A DNA stretch of 64,000 bases from Tateyamaria sp. ANG-S1 (GCF_000814025.1 NZ_JWLL01000005.1:601001-665000), one strand, 5' to 3'. Shown: positions 44,238 through 52,774, counted from the first letter of the stretch. A program made the numbers and translations. Notes: generated from the letters alone by a model not told the origin.

Positions 44238-45113
44238 TCACTCCTCCTTGGCCCCGATCTTGTCCTGCGTTTGCGTGTCGAAATCAGACGCATCATGGCG
44301 ATTGTGAAGCTGCAATTCCGGCTCCCCAAACGCCCGGTTCACCATCCGCCCCCGCAGTGTCGCGGGACGTTCGTCGATCTTCTTAGCCCAGGCCAGCAGG
44401 TTGGTATAGCTCTCGACGTCGAGGAACTCCGCCGCGCTGTAAAGCCGACCCAGGCAAAGCTGCCCGTACCAAGGCCAGATCGCCATATCCGCAATGGAGT
44501 AGTCATCGCCTGCGATGAAAGGTTTCTCCGCCAGTTCGCGGTCCAGCACATCCAGCTGCCGCTTGCTCTCCATCGCGTAGCGGTTGATGGGGTATTCGTA
44601 TTTCTCGGGCGCATAGGCATAGAAGTGACCGAACCCGCCGCCCAGGAACGGGGCCGAGCCCATCTGCCACATCAGCCAGTTGAGCGTTTCTGTCCGGGCC
44701 GGGCCGGAGGCGGGGAGGAATTTCCCGAACTTCTCGGCCAGGTGGATCAGGATCGACCCACTTTCAAAGACGCGCAGTTCTTTGTTACCGGACCGGTCGA
44801 TAAGGGCCGGGATCTTGGAGTTGGGGTTGGCACCGACGAAGCCCGAGCCGAACTGGTCGCCTTCTCCAATGTCTACGAGCCAGGCGTCATACTCGGCATC
44901 GGTGACGCCCGCGGCCAGCAACTCTTCGAACATCATGGTGACTTTCACGCCATTGGGCGTCGCGAGCGAGTAAAGCTGGAAGGGATGCTTGCCGACGGGC
45001 AACGCCTTGTCGTGGGTCGGACCCGCAATAGGGCGGTTGATCGAGGCGAACTTGCCCCCGGATTCTGCGTCCCATGTCCATTTGGCGGGGGGCGTGTAGG
45101 TGGGATCGCTCAT
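44238..45113 (-). CDS. yghU: Glutathione-dependent disulfide-bond oxidoreductase, YghU type
   Basis: A 291-residue GST of the nu-class/YghU type: the extended N terminus (YTPPAKWTWDAESGGKFASINRPIAGPTHDKALPVGKHPFQLYS) and TPNGVKVTMMFEELLAAG match E. coli YghU and YfcG-type proteins. These bind two glutathiones and reduce disulfides or organic hydroperoxides. The C-terminal helical domain follows from about residue 135. It is a single gene with its own start at 45113, and a terminator-like palindrome lies behind it. Confidence 0.92.
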   Translation of the reverse strand: MSDPTYTPPAKWTWDAESGGKFASINRPIAGPTHDKALPVGKHPFQLYSLATPNGVKVTMMFEELLAAGVTDAEYDAWLVDIGEGDQFGSGFVGANPNSKIPALIDRSGNKELRVFESGSILIHLAEKFGKFLPASGPARTETLNWLMWQMGSAPFLGGGFGHFYAYAPEKYEYPINRYAMESKRQLDVLDRELAEKPFIAGDDYSIADMAIWPWYGQLCLGRLYSAAEFLDVESYTNLLAWAKKIDERPATLRGRMVNRAFGEPELQLHNRHDASDFDTQTQDKIGAKEE

Positions 45114-45204
45114 GTCGGAAGCCTTTCAATTTCAGTCGTTCGCCCAAGGGTATGACACGTACCGGCAGGGGCAAGGGGCGACGTTGTGCCGTGATGCACA
45201 GGGG

Positions 45205-46068
45205 TCAGTCAGGTAACAGTGTTGCGAGCATCGGATGCGGAAAGCTGCGCCGCGTCGTGACCGCATAGAACGTGTCTGTGACCCCGGTGTTGAATGGGGC
45301 CGTGACCAGTTGGCCGGACGCGATCTCGTCCGCCAGCACGATGTCCGGCGCAAGGGCGAGGCCCACGCCATCACGGGCAAGCAGGCGCACCATCGCCATG
45401 TCGTCCACGTCAGCGATGATGCGCGGTTGCAGGCCAAGCCGCGCGGTAAGCCGGTTGAACCCGGTTCGGATCGCGCTTTCGGTGGGCACGATCACGGGCT
45501 CCCTGCTCAATAGGTCGGCAAGCGACGGGTGGTCCATCCGTTCGGGCCGACCGTGTAGACTGACGGCATGCCCGGCAAGCCGGTGCGCGATAAAGTCCGA
45601 GCCCGCGGCGCTGGTGGGCGCATCCGTGGTCAGGACGACATCAAGTGCCAGTTCTTCGAGGGACCGCAGCAGGGGTGTGTTCTGGCCGGACTTCAACACG
45701 ATGTCGACTTCAGGGTGGTCGAGGATGGGCCGCAGGAACTGCATCTGGAAGTTGCGCGAGAGCGTGGATAGCGCGCCAACGCGCAGGGGCGGGGCGTGGG
45801 CGGCGCTGCGGTTCAGCGTCTCGATCAACTCCTGCCCGGTGCCAAAGATGCGGTCGGCATGGTCAAGGGCGATGCGCCCCACCTCGGTCAGCTTCAACTG
45901 ACGCCCGATGCGGTCAAAGAGGGCGTGGCCCAACCGCGCCTCCAAGGCTTTGATTTGGGTGGATAAAGCGGATTGCGACAGGTTCAGCTTTTCGGCAGCA
46001 CGGGTCAGGTTGCCCTCGTGCGCGACGGCCCGGAAATAGCGGAGGTGGTGGTAATTCAGCGTATCCAT
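45205..46068 (-). CDS. LysR-family regulator divergent from the bicarbonate permease gene
   Basis: A 287-residue LysR regulator. The helix-turn-helix is clear (LRYFRAVAHEGNLTRAAEKLNLSQSALSTQIKALEARLG), followed by an effector domain. It resembles the NhaR subgroup of LysR proteins linked to sodium or cation transport. The ATG at 46068 starts directly before the wing helix; a start 30 bp upstream is also open but adds nothing conserved. It is transcribed away from the sbtA-like gene, so it very likely controls it. Confidence 0.87.
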   Translation of the reverse strand: MDTLNYHHLRYFRAVAHEGNLTRAAEKLNLSQSALSTQIKALEARLGHALFDRIGRQLKLTEVGRIALDHADRIFGTGQELIETLNRSAAHAPPLRVGALSTLSRNFQMQFLRPILDHPEVDIVLKSGQNTPLLRSLEELALDVVLTTDAPTSAAGSDFIAHRLAGHAVSLHGRPERMDHPSLADLLSREPVIVPTESAIRTGFNRLTARLGLQPRIIADVDDMAMVRLLARDGVGLALAPDIVLADEIASGQLVTAPFNTGVTDTFYAVTTRRSFPHPMLATLLPD

Positions 46069-46164
46069 ACATTCAGAATATAGAACGATTTTTCGCAATA
46101 GTTATATTTTTTATCTCCCAAGCCCGCCGCTACATCACGCCTCGGACCACAGGAGAGGCGTGTC

Positions 46165-47223
46165 ATGGATATCATTACCGAGATTGTTTCGACCATTCTG
46201 GCGCAGTTGCAAAAGCCGACGCTCGCCTTTCTGATCGGGGGGATGGTGCTGGCTGCTTTGGGCAGCAAGTTCGAGATCCCTGAACCGATTTACAAGTTTA
46301 TCGTCGTTCTGCTGCTGCTCAAGGTGGGCATCGGTGCCGGGATTTCGGTGCGTGAGGCGAATTTCGTGGAGTTGGCGGTGCCCGCGCTGCTTGCGGCGGC
46401 GTTGGGGATCGCGATTGTTGTGCTCGGGCGCTTCACGCTGTCCAAGTGGCGGGGGGTGTCGCAGTTGGACGCCACAGCCACGGTGGGTTTGTTTGGTGCG
46501 GTGTCCGCCTCGACCCTCGCGGCTGGTATGGCGGTGCTGGATGACGAAGGCATCGCATACGAAGGGTTCATCGGTGCGCTTTATCCGTTCATGGACGTGG
46601 CTGCCTTGGTGACGGCCATTGTGCTGGCGCGGCTCGCTGCTGCGCGCAAGGCGGAGACAGCCAATGTGCAGGGCGGGACCATCACCATGGGCGGTGGCGG
46701 CACGGGCGGCCCGGCGGTGGAGCGGGGTCTGATCAAGGGTATCTTGGTTGATACGATGCGGTCCCCTGCGATTTCGGCGCTGCTGCTGGGCTTGGCGCTT
46801 GGGCTCTTTGCGCGGCCTGAATCGGTCTATGCCAGCTTCTACGAGCCGCTGTTCCGGGGGTTGTTGTCCGTGCTGATGCTGATCATGGGGATCGAGGCAT
46901 GGTCGCGGCTGTCGGAACTGAAGGGTGTGGCGCATGCCTACCTGTTCTACGGTCTGACAGCACCGCTGGTGCACGGTGGGCTGGGATTTGGTGCTGGCCT
47001 GATCGCGCACCATCTGACGGGCTTTTCGGCGGGCGGAGTGGTGCTGTTGTCGATTATGGCGGCGTCGAGTTCTGACATCTCTGGCCCGCCTACGATGCGC
47101 GCAGCACTGCCCGAGGCGAACCCGTCGGCTTACGTCGGCACGTCCACGGGGCTGGGCACGCCGGTGGCCATCCTGAGCATCCCGCTGTTCATGGCGCTGG
47201 CGGATTACTTCATCGGGTTTTGA
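46165..47223 (+). CDS. Sodium-dependent bicarbonate transport family permease (SbtA-like)
   Basis: A 352-residue membrane protein of the SbtA/DUF897 family, about ten helices, recognisable from LQKPTLAFLIGGMVLAALGSKFEIP and the repeated GLFGAVSASTLAAGM and SIMAASSSDISGPPTMRAALPEANPSAYVGTSTGLGTPVAIL segments. Cyanobacterial SbtA brings in bicarbonate with sodium. In a heterotroph it may feed carboxylation reactions. No SbtB-like PII protein is adjacent. The 96-bp gap to the divergent LysR gene should hold their shared control region. Confidence 0.87.
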   Translation: MDIITEIVSTILAQLQKPTLAFLIGGMVLAALGSKFEIPEPIYKFIVVLLLLKVGIGAGISVREANFVELAVPALLAAALGIAIVVLGRFTLSKWRGVSQLDATATVGLFGAVSASTLAAGMAVLDDEGIAYEGFIGALYPFMDVAALVTAIVLARLAAARKAETANVQGGTITMGGGGTGGPAVERGLIKGILVDTMRSPAISALLLGLALGLFARPESVYASFYEPLFRGLLSVLMLIMGIEAWSRLSELKGVAHAYLFYGLTAPLVHGGLGFGAGLIAHHLTGFSAGGVVLLSIMAASSSDISGPPTMRAALPEANPSAYVGTSTGLGTPVAILSIPLFMALADYFIGF

Positions 47224-47570
47224 GGTTGCGTAACTTCGTCCTGAAAACGCATTGAGTTTGCCGAGGTGACAATCTCGGCGACTCGCTCTTTTAGCTTTCG
47301 CGCGACTTGGATGCCGCTCAATGGACGTGTCGTTGGTTTTTCCTTACTCAACGCGACAGCCCATACGTCGGAGTCCGAAGATCTGTTTGGATCATAGGCG
47401 GCTACAGGGTCGAGCAACAAGCTCAGGAATAACTCTTGGCCTTGCGGCGACCATTCCGAGCGTAGATGCCATATTTCCTTTGCCCACCAACAGTCGCTTT
47501 CGAGTTGAAGTGCAGTGACGGTCCAGCCGTTTTCTTTCAATGCGTGTGCAATGGCTAAGAACTTTGACAT
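47205..47570 (-). CDS. Uncharacterised protein, lower-GC patch
   Basis: A 121-residue hydrophilic protein with a Trp-rich middle (LESDCWWAKEIWHLRSEWSP) and no recognised domain. Its base composition is visibly lower in GC (about half) than the neighbours. It overlaps the end of the SbtA-like gene by 19 bp in a tail-to-tail arrangement. The composition and the inverted repeat beyond it suggest acquisition. The function is unknown. Confidence 0.55.
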   Translation of the reverse strand: MSKFLAIAHALKENGWTVTALQLESDCWWAKEIWHLRSEWSPQGQELFLSLLLDPVAAYDPNRSSDSDVWAVALSKEKPTTRPLSGIQVARKLKERVAEIVTSANSMRFQDEVTQPQNPMK

Positions 47571-47696
47571 GCAACTCGGATAGCGGGTGGATTTCCGGTT
47601 TGTAAACTCGGATGTTTGTCTGAGCGTTTGCGCAGGTTGGCTTTGATTGCGATGTGTTTGCTGTTCCTTGCCAGCACGGAATCAAGCCGAAGGCGC

Positions 47697-47832
47697 CGTG
47701 CATCGCCAGACCGCTCCCCGGGCTGGCGGTTTGGTTGATGGAGGCGCATTCTTCGGATCGAAGATGTACTTAGCTGCCATAAAGTGAATCGAACTGGCTT
47801 TGGATCGCCATCCCGCGGTCTGGCGATGCACG
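47697..47832. mobile_element. 136-bp segment bounded by an 18-bp perfect inverted repeat
   Basis: CGTGCATCGCCAGACCGC at 47697-47714 has an exact inverted copy at 47815-47832. The 100 bp between them hold no open frame of note. The structure has the shape of a small non-autonomous element (MITE-like), with no target duplication seen. It sits in the 337-bp gene-free stretch between the 121-residue protein gene and rpmJ. It could also be a large hairpin of a non-coding RNA. Confidence 0.4.
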
Positions 47833-47857
47833 ACTTTCGTGGTGCCGATTGCTGACG

Positions 47858-47889
47858 AAAAAAGCCGCCCCGGATGGAGCGGCTTTTTT
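47858..47889 (-). terminator. Intrinsic terminator of rpmJ
   Basis: AAAAAAGCCGC (47858-47868) and GCGGCTTTTTT (47879-47889) form a strong stem with A and T runs on both sides. On the minus strand it gives the hairpin followed by TTTTTT, 19 bp after the rpmJ stop. Confidence 0.9.
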
Positions 47890-47907
47890 AAGTCTATCGA
47901 TATGACC

Positions 47908-48033
47908 TCAGCCCTGGCGGGCTTTGAACCGGCGCTGCGTCTTGTTGATGACGTACACACGGCCCTTGCGGCGCACGATACGGCAATCACGGTGCCGGTT
48001 CTTGAGCGAACGGAGCGAGTTGCGAACCTTCAT
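47908..48033 (-). CDS. rpmJ: 50S ribosomal protein L36, zinc-independent form
   Basis: A 41-residue protein: [17 protein letters not shown]... through [11 protein letters not shown], matching L36, the smallest protein of the large ribosomal subunit. Only one Cys is present (residue 17), so the C-C-C-H zinc site of the classic form is missing; this is the C-minus (YkgO-like) type. It is followed by a strong terminator. The tRNA-Val gene lies just upstream on the same strand. Confidence 0.93.
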   Translation of the reverse strand: MKVRNSLRSLKNRHRDCRIVRRKGRVYVINKTQRRFKARQG

Positions 48034-48140
48034 GGCGCTTCTTCCTCATGTTTCATGGCGCGAAGCAGCGCCGGGTTGCAGTTTAGCGCATCTGCGCTGG
48101 TGTATGGTGCCGTGCGGGTTGCCCCGGTTGGCGGAATGAG

Positions 48141-48215
48141 TGGTGGGCGATACAAGGATCGAACTTGTGACCCCTTCGATGTCAACGAAGTGCTCTACCG
48201 CTGAGCTAATCGCCC
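48141..48215 (-). tRNA. tRNA-Val (GAC anticodon)
   Basis: Read on the minus strand the gene begins GGGCGATTAGCTCAGCGG and folds into a full cloverleaf. The anticodon stem CTTCG/CGAAG holds the loop TTGACAT, so the anticodon is GAC, reading valine GTC/GTT. The T arm has GTTCGATCC, and the acceptor ends in TCGCCC-A with CCA encoded. Confidence 0.95.
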
Positions 48216-48364
48216 ACTCTGACCGTCCCGAATGCCTTGTCCACAGGTGCGTGGACGCTGGAATCCACGCCGGGTGAGGGGGCGTATAAAAGGAGTCGAA
48301 CAGAGGATCAAGGGCTTTTGGCTTTCCCGTTTCTCGGGCTATGTTGGACGCCAGAGGAGGGGCC

Positions 48365-49225
48365 ATGCCAAAGGTCGCATACGAAGTTCTGCACCCCGAG
48401 CGCCGCACATCGTGCGTCGTGTTTGCATCGCCCCATTCGGGTCGCGATTACCCGTGGAGTTTCCTGCGCCGGACTGTGCTGGATGAAAAGACCATCCGCT
48501 CGTCAGAAGATGCGTTTGTGGACAAGCTGTTTGACACGGCGCCGCACTATGGGGCCCCGCTGCTGACCGCGGGCGCGCCGCGCGCCTTTGTCGACCTGAA
48601 CCGCAGCGCGGACGAGTTGGACCCGGCCCTGATCGAAGGCGTGCGCCGTCAGGGCCATAACCCCCGCATCGCCAGCGGTCTGGGTGTGATCCCGCGCGTG
48701 GTCGCAAATGGCCGCGTGATCTATCGCGGGAAGCTGCCCATGCGCGAGGCAGAGCGGCGCATTGATCTATATTGGCGGCCCTATCACGCGATCCTGCAAG
48801 AGCTGCTGGACGGGGCGCACCAACACCATGGGATGACTGTTCTGATCGATTGCCATTCGATGCCGCATGAGGCCATGGACGGCATCGCACAAGGCACCCG
48901 CAAGCGGCCCGACGTGGTTCTGGGTGACCGGTTCGGGGCCGCTGCCGGGGCCGAGGTCGTGGATATGGTCGAGGCGGCCTTTGCCGCCGCAGGCTTTACT
49001 GTGGCGCGGAATGCGCCTTTTGCCGGGGCGTACATTACGCAAGCCTATGGCCGTCCATCGCGCAACCAGCACGCGGTGCAGGTTGAGATTGACCGTTCCC
49101 TTTATATGAACGAGCGCGCTGTCACACCCAATGCGGACTTCGATGAGGTGCGCGAGCGGCTGCGTTCTGTGGTGGCGGAGCTGTCGACCTTTGGCCAAAC
49201 CCGTATGCCGCTGGCTGCTGAATAA
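48365..49225 (+). CDS. N-formylglutamate amidohydrolase family protein
   Basis: A 286-residue protein with the family's metal-site segments VVFASPHSGRDYP near residue 25 and LIDCHSMPHEAM near residue 160, plus APRAFVDLNRSADELD. The enzyme releases formate and glutamate from N-formylglutamate in histidine breakdown, though many members act on related formyl or acyl substrates. The ATG at 48365 follows AGAGGAGG. No hut genes are adjacent, so the physiological role is open. Confidence 0.85.
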   Translation: MPKVAYEVLHPERRTSCVVFASPHSGRDYPWSFLRRTVLDEKTIRSSEDAFVDKLFDTAPHYGAPLLTAGAPRAFVDLNRSADELDPALIEGVRRQGHNPRIASGLGVIPRVVANGRVIYRGKLPMREAERRIDLYWRPYHAILQELLDGAHQHHGMTVLIDCHSMPHEAMDGIAQGTRKRPDVVLGDRFGAAAGAEVVDMVEAAFAAAGFTVARNAPFAGAYITQAYGRPSRNQHAVQVEIDRSLYMNERAVTPNADFDEVRERLRSVVAELSTFGQTRMPLAAE

Positions 49226-49228
49226 GCG

Positions 49229-50482
49229 TCAGCGCAGCGCGCGCCCTTTGACAATCGCATCCTGCCCAAACCGGTCGCGGATGGCATCGGCGGCGCGTTC
49301 CGCCTCGCCCCTTTGACGTGCGCCGGGGTCGAGCAGGTCGCCCGACGCCTGCACGCTGTCCGCATCCACAAGGTCCGAGATGCCGCAGCCCAGGAGCCTG
49401 TAGGGTCCTTCGTCCCCTACCTGATCAAACAGCCCGCGCGCGGTGCGGTAGATCGTGTCCGCCAGTTGCGCAGGATCGCGCAGGGAGACGCGGCGGGTGA
49501 GCGATGAGTGGTCGTGGCGCTTGAGTTTCAGTGTCACCACGCGGCCCGCGATGCCCTTGGCCTTGGCGCGGCTCGCCACCTTGTCCGCCATCCGCCAGAG
49601 GTGACCGTCGAGGATATCGGGGTCGTTCGTGTCCTCGCCAAAGGTGGTTTCGTTGCTGATGGACTTCATCGGCGCGTTGCGGGTCACGCGCCGGGCGTCT
49701 TGCCCCCGTGCAAGGTTCCAAAGCCGGTCGCCCATGGAGCCGAAGCGCGCGACGAGGTCCGTCTGCTCCCATCGCAGAAGGTCTGCAAAGGTGCGGATAC
49801 CTGCCTTTTCCAGCGATTGTTGGGCCGCAGGGCCGATGCCCCAGATCAGGCGCACGGGTTTGTCGCGCAGGAAGTCGGTGGTTTCCGCGGCACCAATGAT
49901 TGAAAAACCGTGCGGTTTTTCGAGGTCGGAGGCGAACTTGGCCAGGAATTTGTTGTGTGACAGACCAATGGAGCCGGTGAGGCCCAACTCGTCGCGCATC
50001 CGTTTGACCAGCCGCGCGAGCATCACAGCGGGGGGCGCGCCGTGCAGGCGGGTGGTGCCGGTGAGGTCCAGAAACGCCTCGTCCAGCGACAGGGGCTCAA
50101 TAGCGGGGGTCAGCTCCTCCATCATGGCGCGGATCGCGCGGGAGGCTTCGACATAGGCGTCCATGCGCGGCTTGATCACTACGGCTTCGGGGCAGAGCTT
50201 GAGCGCCTGGAACATAGGCATAGCCGAGCGCACGCCGCGGATGCGGGCCACATAGCAGGCGGTGGACACCACCCCGCGTCGCCCGCCGCCGATGATCACC
50301 GGCTTGCCCTCAAGGCTCGGGTCGTCACGCTTTTCGACCGAGGCGTAGAACGCATCGCAGTCCATATGCGCGATGGACAGATCGAACAGCTCGGGGTGGC
50401 TGACCACGCGTGGTGCACCGCAGGACGGGCAGCGGTTTCCCGCTGCAAACGTCGTCAGGCAATCACGGCATAGGCTGGGCAT
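49229..50482 (-). CDS. dinB: DNA polymerase IV
   Basis: A 417-residue Y-family translesion polymerase. Catalytic motifs are IAHMDCDAFYASVEKRDDP near residue 38 and PLSLDEAFLDLTG near residue 125, with the VRLIWGIGPAAQQSLEKAGI helix-hairpin-helix region following. An N-terminal extension with two C-x2-C pairs (CRDC...CPSC) looks like a small zinc ribbon, not present in E. coli DinB but seen in Rhodobacterales. It should bypass damaged bases with low fidelity. No LexA site was located by eye. Confidence 0.93.
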   Translation of the reverse strand: MPSLCRDCLTTFAAGNRCPSCGAPRVVSHPELFDLSIAHMDCDAFYASVEKRDDPSLEGKPVIIGGGRRGVVSTACYVARIRGVRSAMPMFQALKLCPEAVVIKPRMDAYVEASRAIRAMMEELTPAIEPLSLDEAFLDLTGTTRLHGAPPAVMLARLVKRMRDELGLTGSIGLSHNKFLAKFASDLEKPHGFSIIGAAETTDFLRDKPVRLIWGIGPAAQQSLEKAGIRTFADLLRWEQTDLVARFGSMGDRLWNLARGQDARRVTRNAPMKSISNETTFGEDTNDPDILDGHLWRMADKVASRAKAKGIAGRVVTLKLKRHDHSSLTRRVSLRDPAQLADTIYRTARGLFDQVGDEGPYRLLGCGISDLVDADSVQASGDLLDPGARQRGEAERAADAIRDRFGQDAIVKGRALR

Positions 50483-50536
50483 GGGGTGGCTTTGTAGCTA
50501 GTGCTGTCGATGTATCAAATCGACGAGGGATTGAAC

Positions 50537-50962
50537 ATGGGCAGACCAATCAGCGGTGCGAAACTGGCCCTCTTTGTCGGCGATCGCCTGGCCACAATGC
50601 TGCGCGATGACGGCCCCAACATGAAGTGGCCCAACTACTGGGACTTGCCGGGCGGTGGCTGGGAAGAGGGGGAAACCCCGCTGCAATGTGCGCTGCGCGA
50701 AACGCAGGAAGAACTGAACCTTGCGATTGATCCCGGTATCGTCCGCTGGGGCCGCGACTACGGTGCGACCAGCGGCAACATCACGTGGTTCTTTGCGGCT
50801 CATGTGCCCGCAGAAACCGCGCAGGACATTGCGCTCGGGGACGAAGGACAGGCATGGGATCTGATGGATGTGCAGACCTTCCTTGATCACGACATGGTGG
50901 TCCCGCTGTTCAAGCCGCGCCTGCGCGATTACCTGGCGGGCGTGCGGTCTGCGGAATTTTAG
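50537..50962 (+). CDS. NUDIX hydrolase
   Basis: A 141-residue NUDIX protein. The full signature G-x5-E-x7-R-E-x2-E-E is present in GGGWEEGETPLQCALRETQEELNL near residue 42. It hydrolyses a nucleoside diphosphate linked to another group, with a divalent metal. The ATG at 50537 is chosen because GAGGGA lies six bases upstream; longer starts have none. It is divergent from dinB, with only a 54-bp gap, so the two share a control region. Confidence 0.87.
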   Translation: MGRPISGAKLALFVGDRLATMLRDDGPNMKWPNYWDLPGGGWEEGETPLQCALRETQEELNLAIDPGIVRWGRDYGATSGNITWFFAAHVPAETAQDIALGDEGQAWDLMDVQTFLDHDMVVPLFKPRLRDYLAGVRSAEF

Positions 50963-50977
50963 GGGCCTGACATAAAG

Positions 50978-51054
50978 CCCCCCGCGCTAAGCGGGGGGAG
51001 GTGACGAACCTCAGGAAGAGCCGGTCCGTCGGGGAGTATCACCTTGGGTAAGGT
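50978..51054. other. Structured non-coding stretch with stacked hairpins
   Basis: CCCCCCGC and GCGGGGGG form a stem with a 5-base loop (50978-50998). AGGTGA (50999-51004) pairs with TCACCT (51040-51045), and CCTTgggtAAGG forms a further hairpin (51043-51054). This lies in a 227-bp gap between the NUDIX and pyrF genes. It may be a terminator region for converging transcripts or a small structured RNA. No known family was recognised. Confidence 0.35.
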
Positions 51055-51189
51055 ACCACTTTTGAGGGAATCTGCCGAGTACGGAATTCCAAACTATCCA
51101 ATATACGGTGTTTCGTTGCCTAAATGGCACAATTTATTGATCCACAATCGCATCAATTCATGTGGACAAGCCCGAAAAGCCGCGCGTTG

Positions 51190-51906
51190 TCAGTGGTTTG
51201 GAGAGTGTGCCTGCGGACTAAGCATTTCTGCCAAAATCGCCTCGGCGGCCGCTTTTGGGCTGGCAGATTTCCAGATGGGACGCCCGACAACGATGTGATC
51301 GACGCCGTTGGCGATGGCACTTGCAGGCGTTGCGACTCGCTTTTGATCGCCCAGATCGGCCCCGGCAGGCCGCACACCCGGCGTCACGATCAGCCGGTGT
51401 TCCGCCTGTGGCAGGGCGCGGATCATGGCCGCTTCGTGCGGAGAGGCGATGACACCATCTGCCCCCGCCTCGAACGCGCGCCCGGCCCGTTCGCTGACCA
51501 GATCACCGATGTCGCCCGGTTGGATCAGACTGTCATCCAGGTCCTGACGGTCCAGGGACGTCAGGATGGTGACGGCTAGGATTTTCAGGTTGCTGCCTGC
51601 CGCCCCTTCCTTGGCCGCGCGGACCACGTGCGGATCGCCATGGACGGTCAGAAAGTCGAGGTCAAATTGCGCAAGACCCCGCACCGCAGCCTCGACCGTG
51701 GCACCGATGTCGAACAATTTCATGTCCAGAAAGATGCGCTTGCCGCGTTCCTGTTTCAGTTCGTTGGCAAGCGCCAGACCGCCCCCGGTGAGCATCCCCA
51801 GCCCGATCTTGTAGAAGCTCACGCTGTCGCCCAAGCCGTCGGCCAGTTGCAGACCTGCCACCGCATGCGGCACGTCCATTGCCACGATCAACCTGTCATC
51901 TGCCAT
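51190..51906 (-). CDS. pyrF: Orotidine 5'-phosphate decarboxylase
   Basis: A 238-residue TIM-barrel enzyme that makes UMP from OMP, the last step of pyrimidine synthesis. The catalytic D-x-K-x2-D array is visible as FLDMKLFDIGATV near residue 60. The phosphate-binding VTPGVRP and ANGVDHIVVGRPI segments occur in order near the C terminus. The ATG at 51906 removes a six-residue upstream extension. It is monocistronic here. Confidence 0.96.
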   Translation of the reverse strand: MADDRLIVAMDVPHAVAGLQLADGLGDSVSFYKIGLGMLTGGGLALANELKQERGKRIFLDMKLFDIGATVEAAVRGLAQFDLDFLTVHGDPHVVRAAKEGAAGSNLKILAVTILTSLDRQDLDDSLIQPGDIGDLVSERAGRAFEAGADGVIASPHEAAMIRALPQAEHRLIVTPGVRPAGADLGDQKRVATPASAIANGVDHIVVGRPIWKSASPKAAAEAILAEMLSPQAHSPNH

Positions 51907-51957
51907 TGTCCGTCCCCCGCGCATGATCTGGGCAGGGTGTAGGGCAGGTGCGAGCGG

Positions 51958-51990
51958 AAAAAAAGCCCGGATGCGCGTGGCATCCGGGCC
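51958..51990 (-). terminator. Intrinsic terminator of the small gene at 52101-52412
   Basis: On the minus strand GCCCGGATGC pairs with GCATCCGGGC, followed by a run of seven or more T residues. It lies about 110 bp after the stop of the 103-residue protein gene and before pyrF. Confidence 0.85.
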
Positions 51991-52100
51991 AGTGTCAGAG
52001 ACTTAGCAGGCAGGCACCCGTCTCTGTCTTGGTTTCGTCGTGATGCATGGCGCAGGGGACAGAAAAGCGCGATGCGGGTCCAGCGACGAAACGAGGGAAC

Positions 52101-52412
52101 TCAGGCTGCGCGCGGGCGCAGCGTTGCGAATTTGTCGATGGTCATGCGGCGCAGACCGGCCAACCGATTGGCGCGACGCGGCGCATGGGCGGCGGGCAAA
52201 GGTGTGGCCCTGCGCTGTCCGTAGGTGTGGCGCCGCATGGCCTGTTTCGCCAACCCTGCGGCGGCGTCTTCGAATGCCATGGTGATGGGCGCGTCGATGG
52301 CGCAGGCGTAGCTGTGTGCCCCGTCCGTGTCGTGTACGGTCACGAGAGCTTCGAAAGACTGCGTGGCGGCGTTGTAGATTACATCGCTCAGTTGCAACGG
52401 AACAGTCTGCAT
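52101..52412 (-). CDS. Small conserved-looking protein of unknown function
   Basis: A 103-residue protein. The N-terminal half (MQTVPLQLSDVIYNAATQSFEALVTVHD...YACAIDAPITMAFEDAA) looks like a small beta-rich domain, and the C-terminal half is basic with many Arg and Ala residues. The ATG at 52412 is preceded by AGGTGA, a usable site, and a strong terminator follows the gene. No family was recognised. It may bind nucleic acid through its basic tail, which is only a guess. Confidence 0.6.
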   Translation of the reverse strand: MQTVPLQLSDVIYNAATQSFEALVTVHDTDGAHSYACAIDAPITMAFEDAAAGLAKQAMRRHTYGQRRATPLPAAHAPRRANRLAGLRRMTIDKFATLRPRAA

Positions 52413-52747
52413 TTTGATCACCTACATGTTGTGGTTCTGCTCGTACAACTTACGACATGGGTAGGCGGTTCCGGGTTTTCAGGGGGAAAATCCGTCACGA
52501 CGAGTCACGGGGCCGTGCGTTTGCGTTTCTGCCTTCGGCTTTGAAATCCCTCAAGATTCTGAAATTGTTAACTTTTTCTTTACGGCGGCGTATGGATATT
52601 CGTGCTTTCGCTAAGCCTTTGAATCGGCGCGTTTTTGCTAAAAATTGTGAGGTGTCCGTATGGTTGTGAAGCAAATGCGTGAGTTTGTTCGGGACTTTTG
52701 CCGTCTGCGTATGCCGCTAAAACCACCCCGATTTTGGGCCTGTGGCA

Positions 52748-52774
52748 CTTGTGCAACGGCACCCTCTTACCCAT
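52748..52774 (+). promoter_or_regulatory. Putative heat-shock (sigma-32 type) promoter of clpB
   Basis: CTTG (52748-52751), an 18-base gap, then CCCAT (52770-52774), close to the alphaproteobacterial heat-shock pattern. It lies 81 bp before the clpB start in a 442-bp gene-free stretch. The rest of that stretch shows no gene and no other clear signal. Confidence 0.45.

Noticed and set aside
51907..52100. A 17-codon minus-strand open frame before the terminator at 51958
   Set aside because: Too short, no ribosome site, and no resemblance to a known leader peptide.
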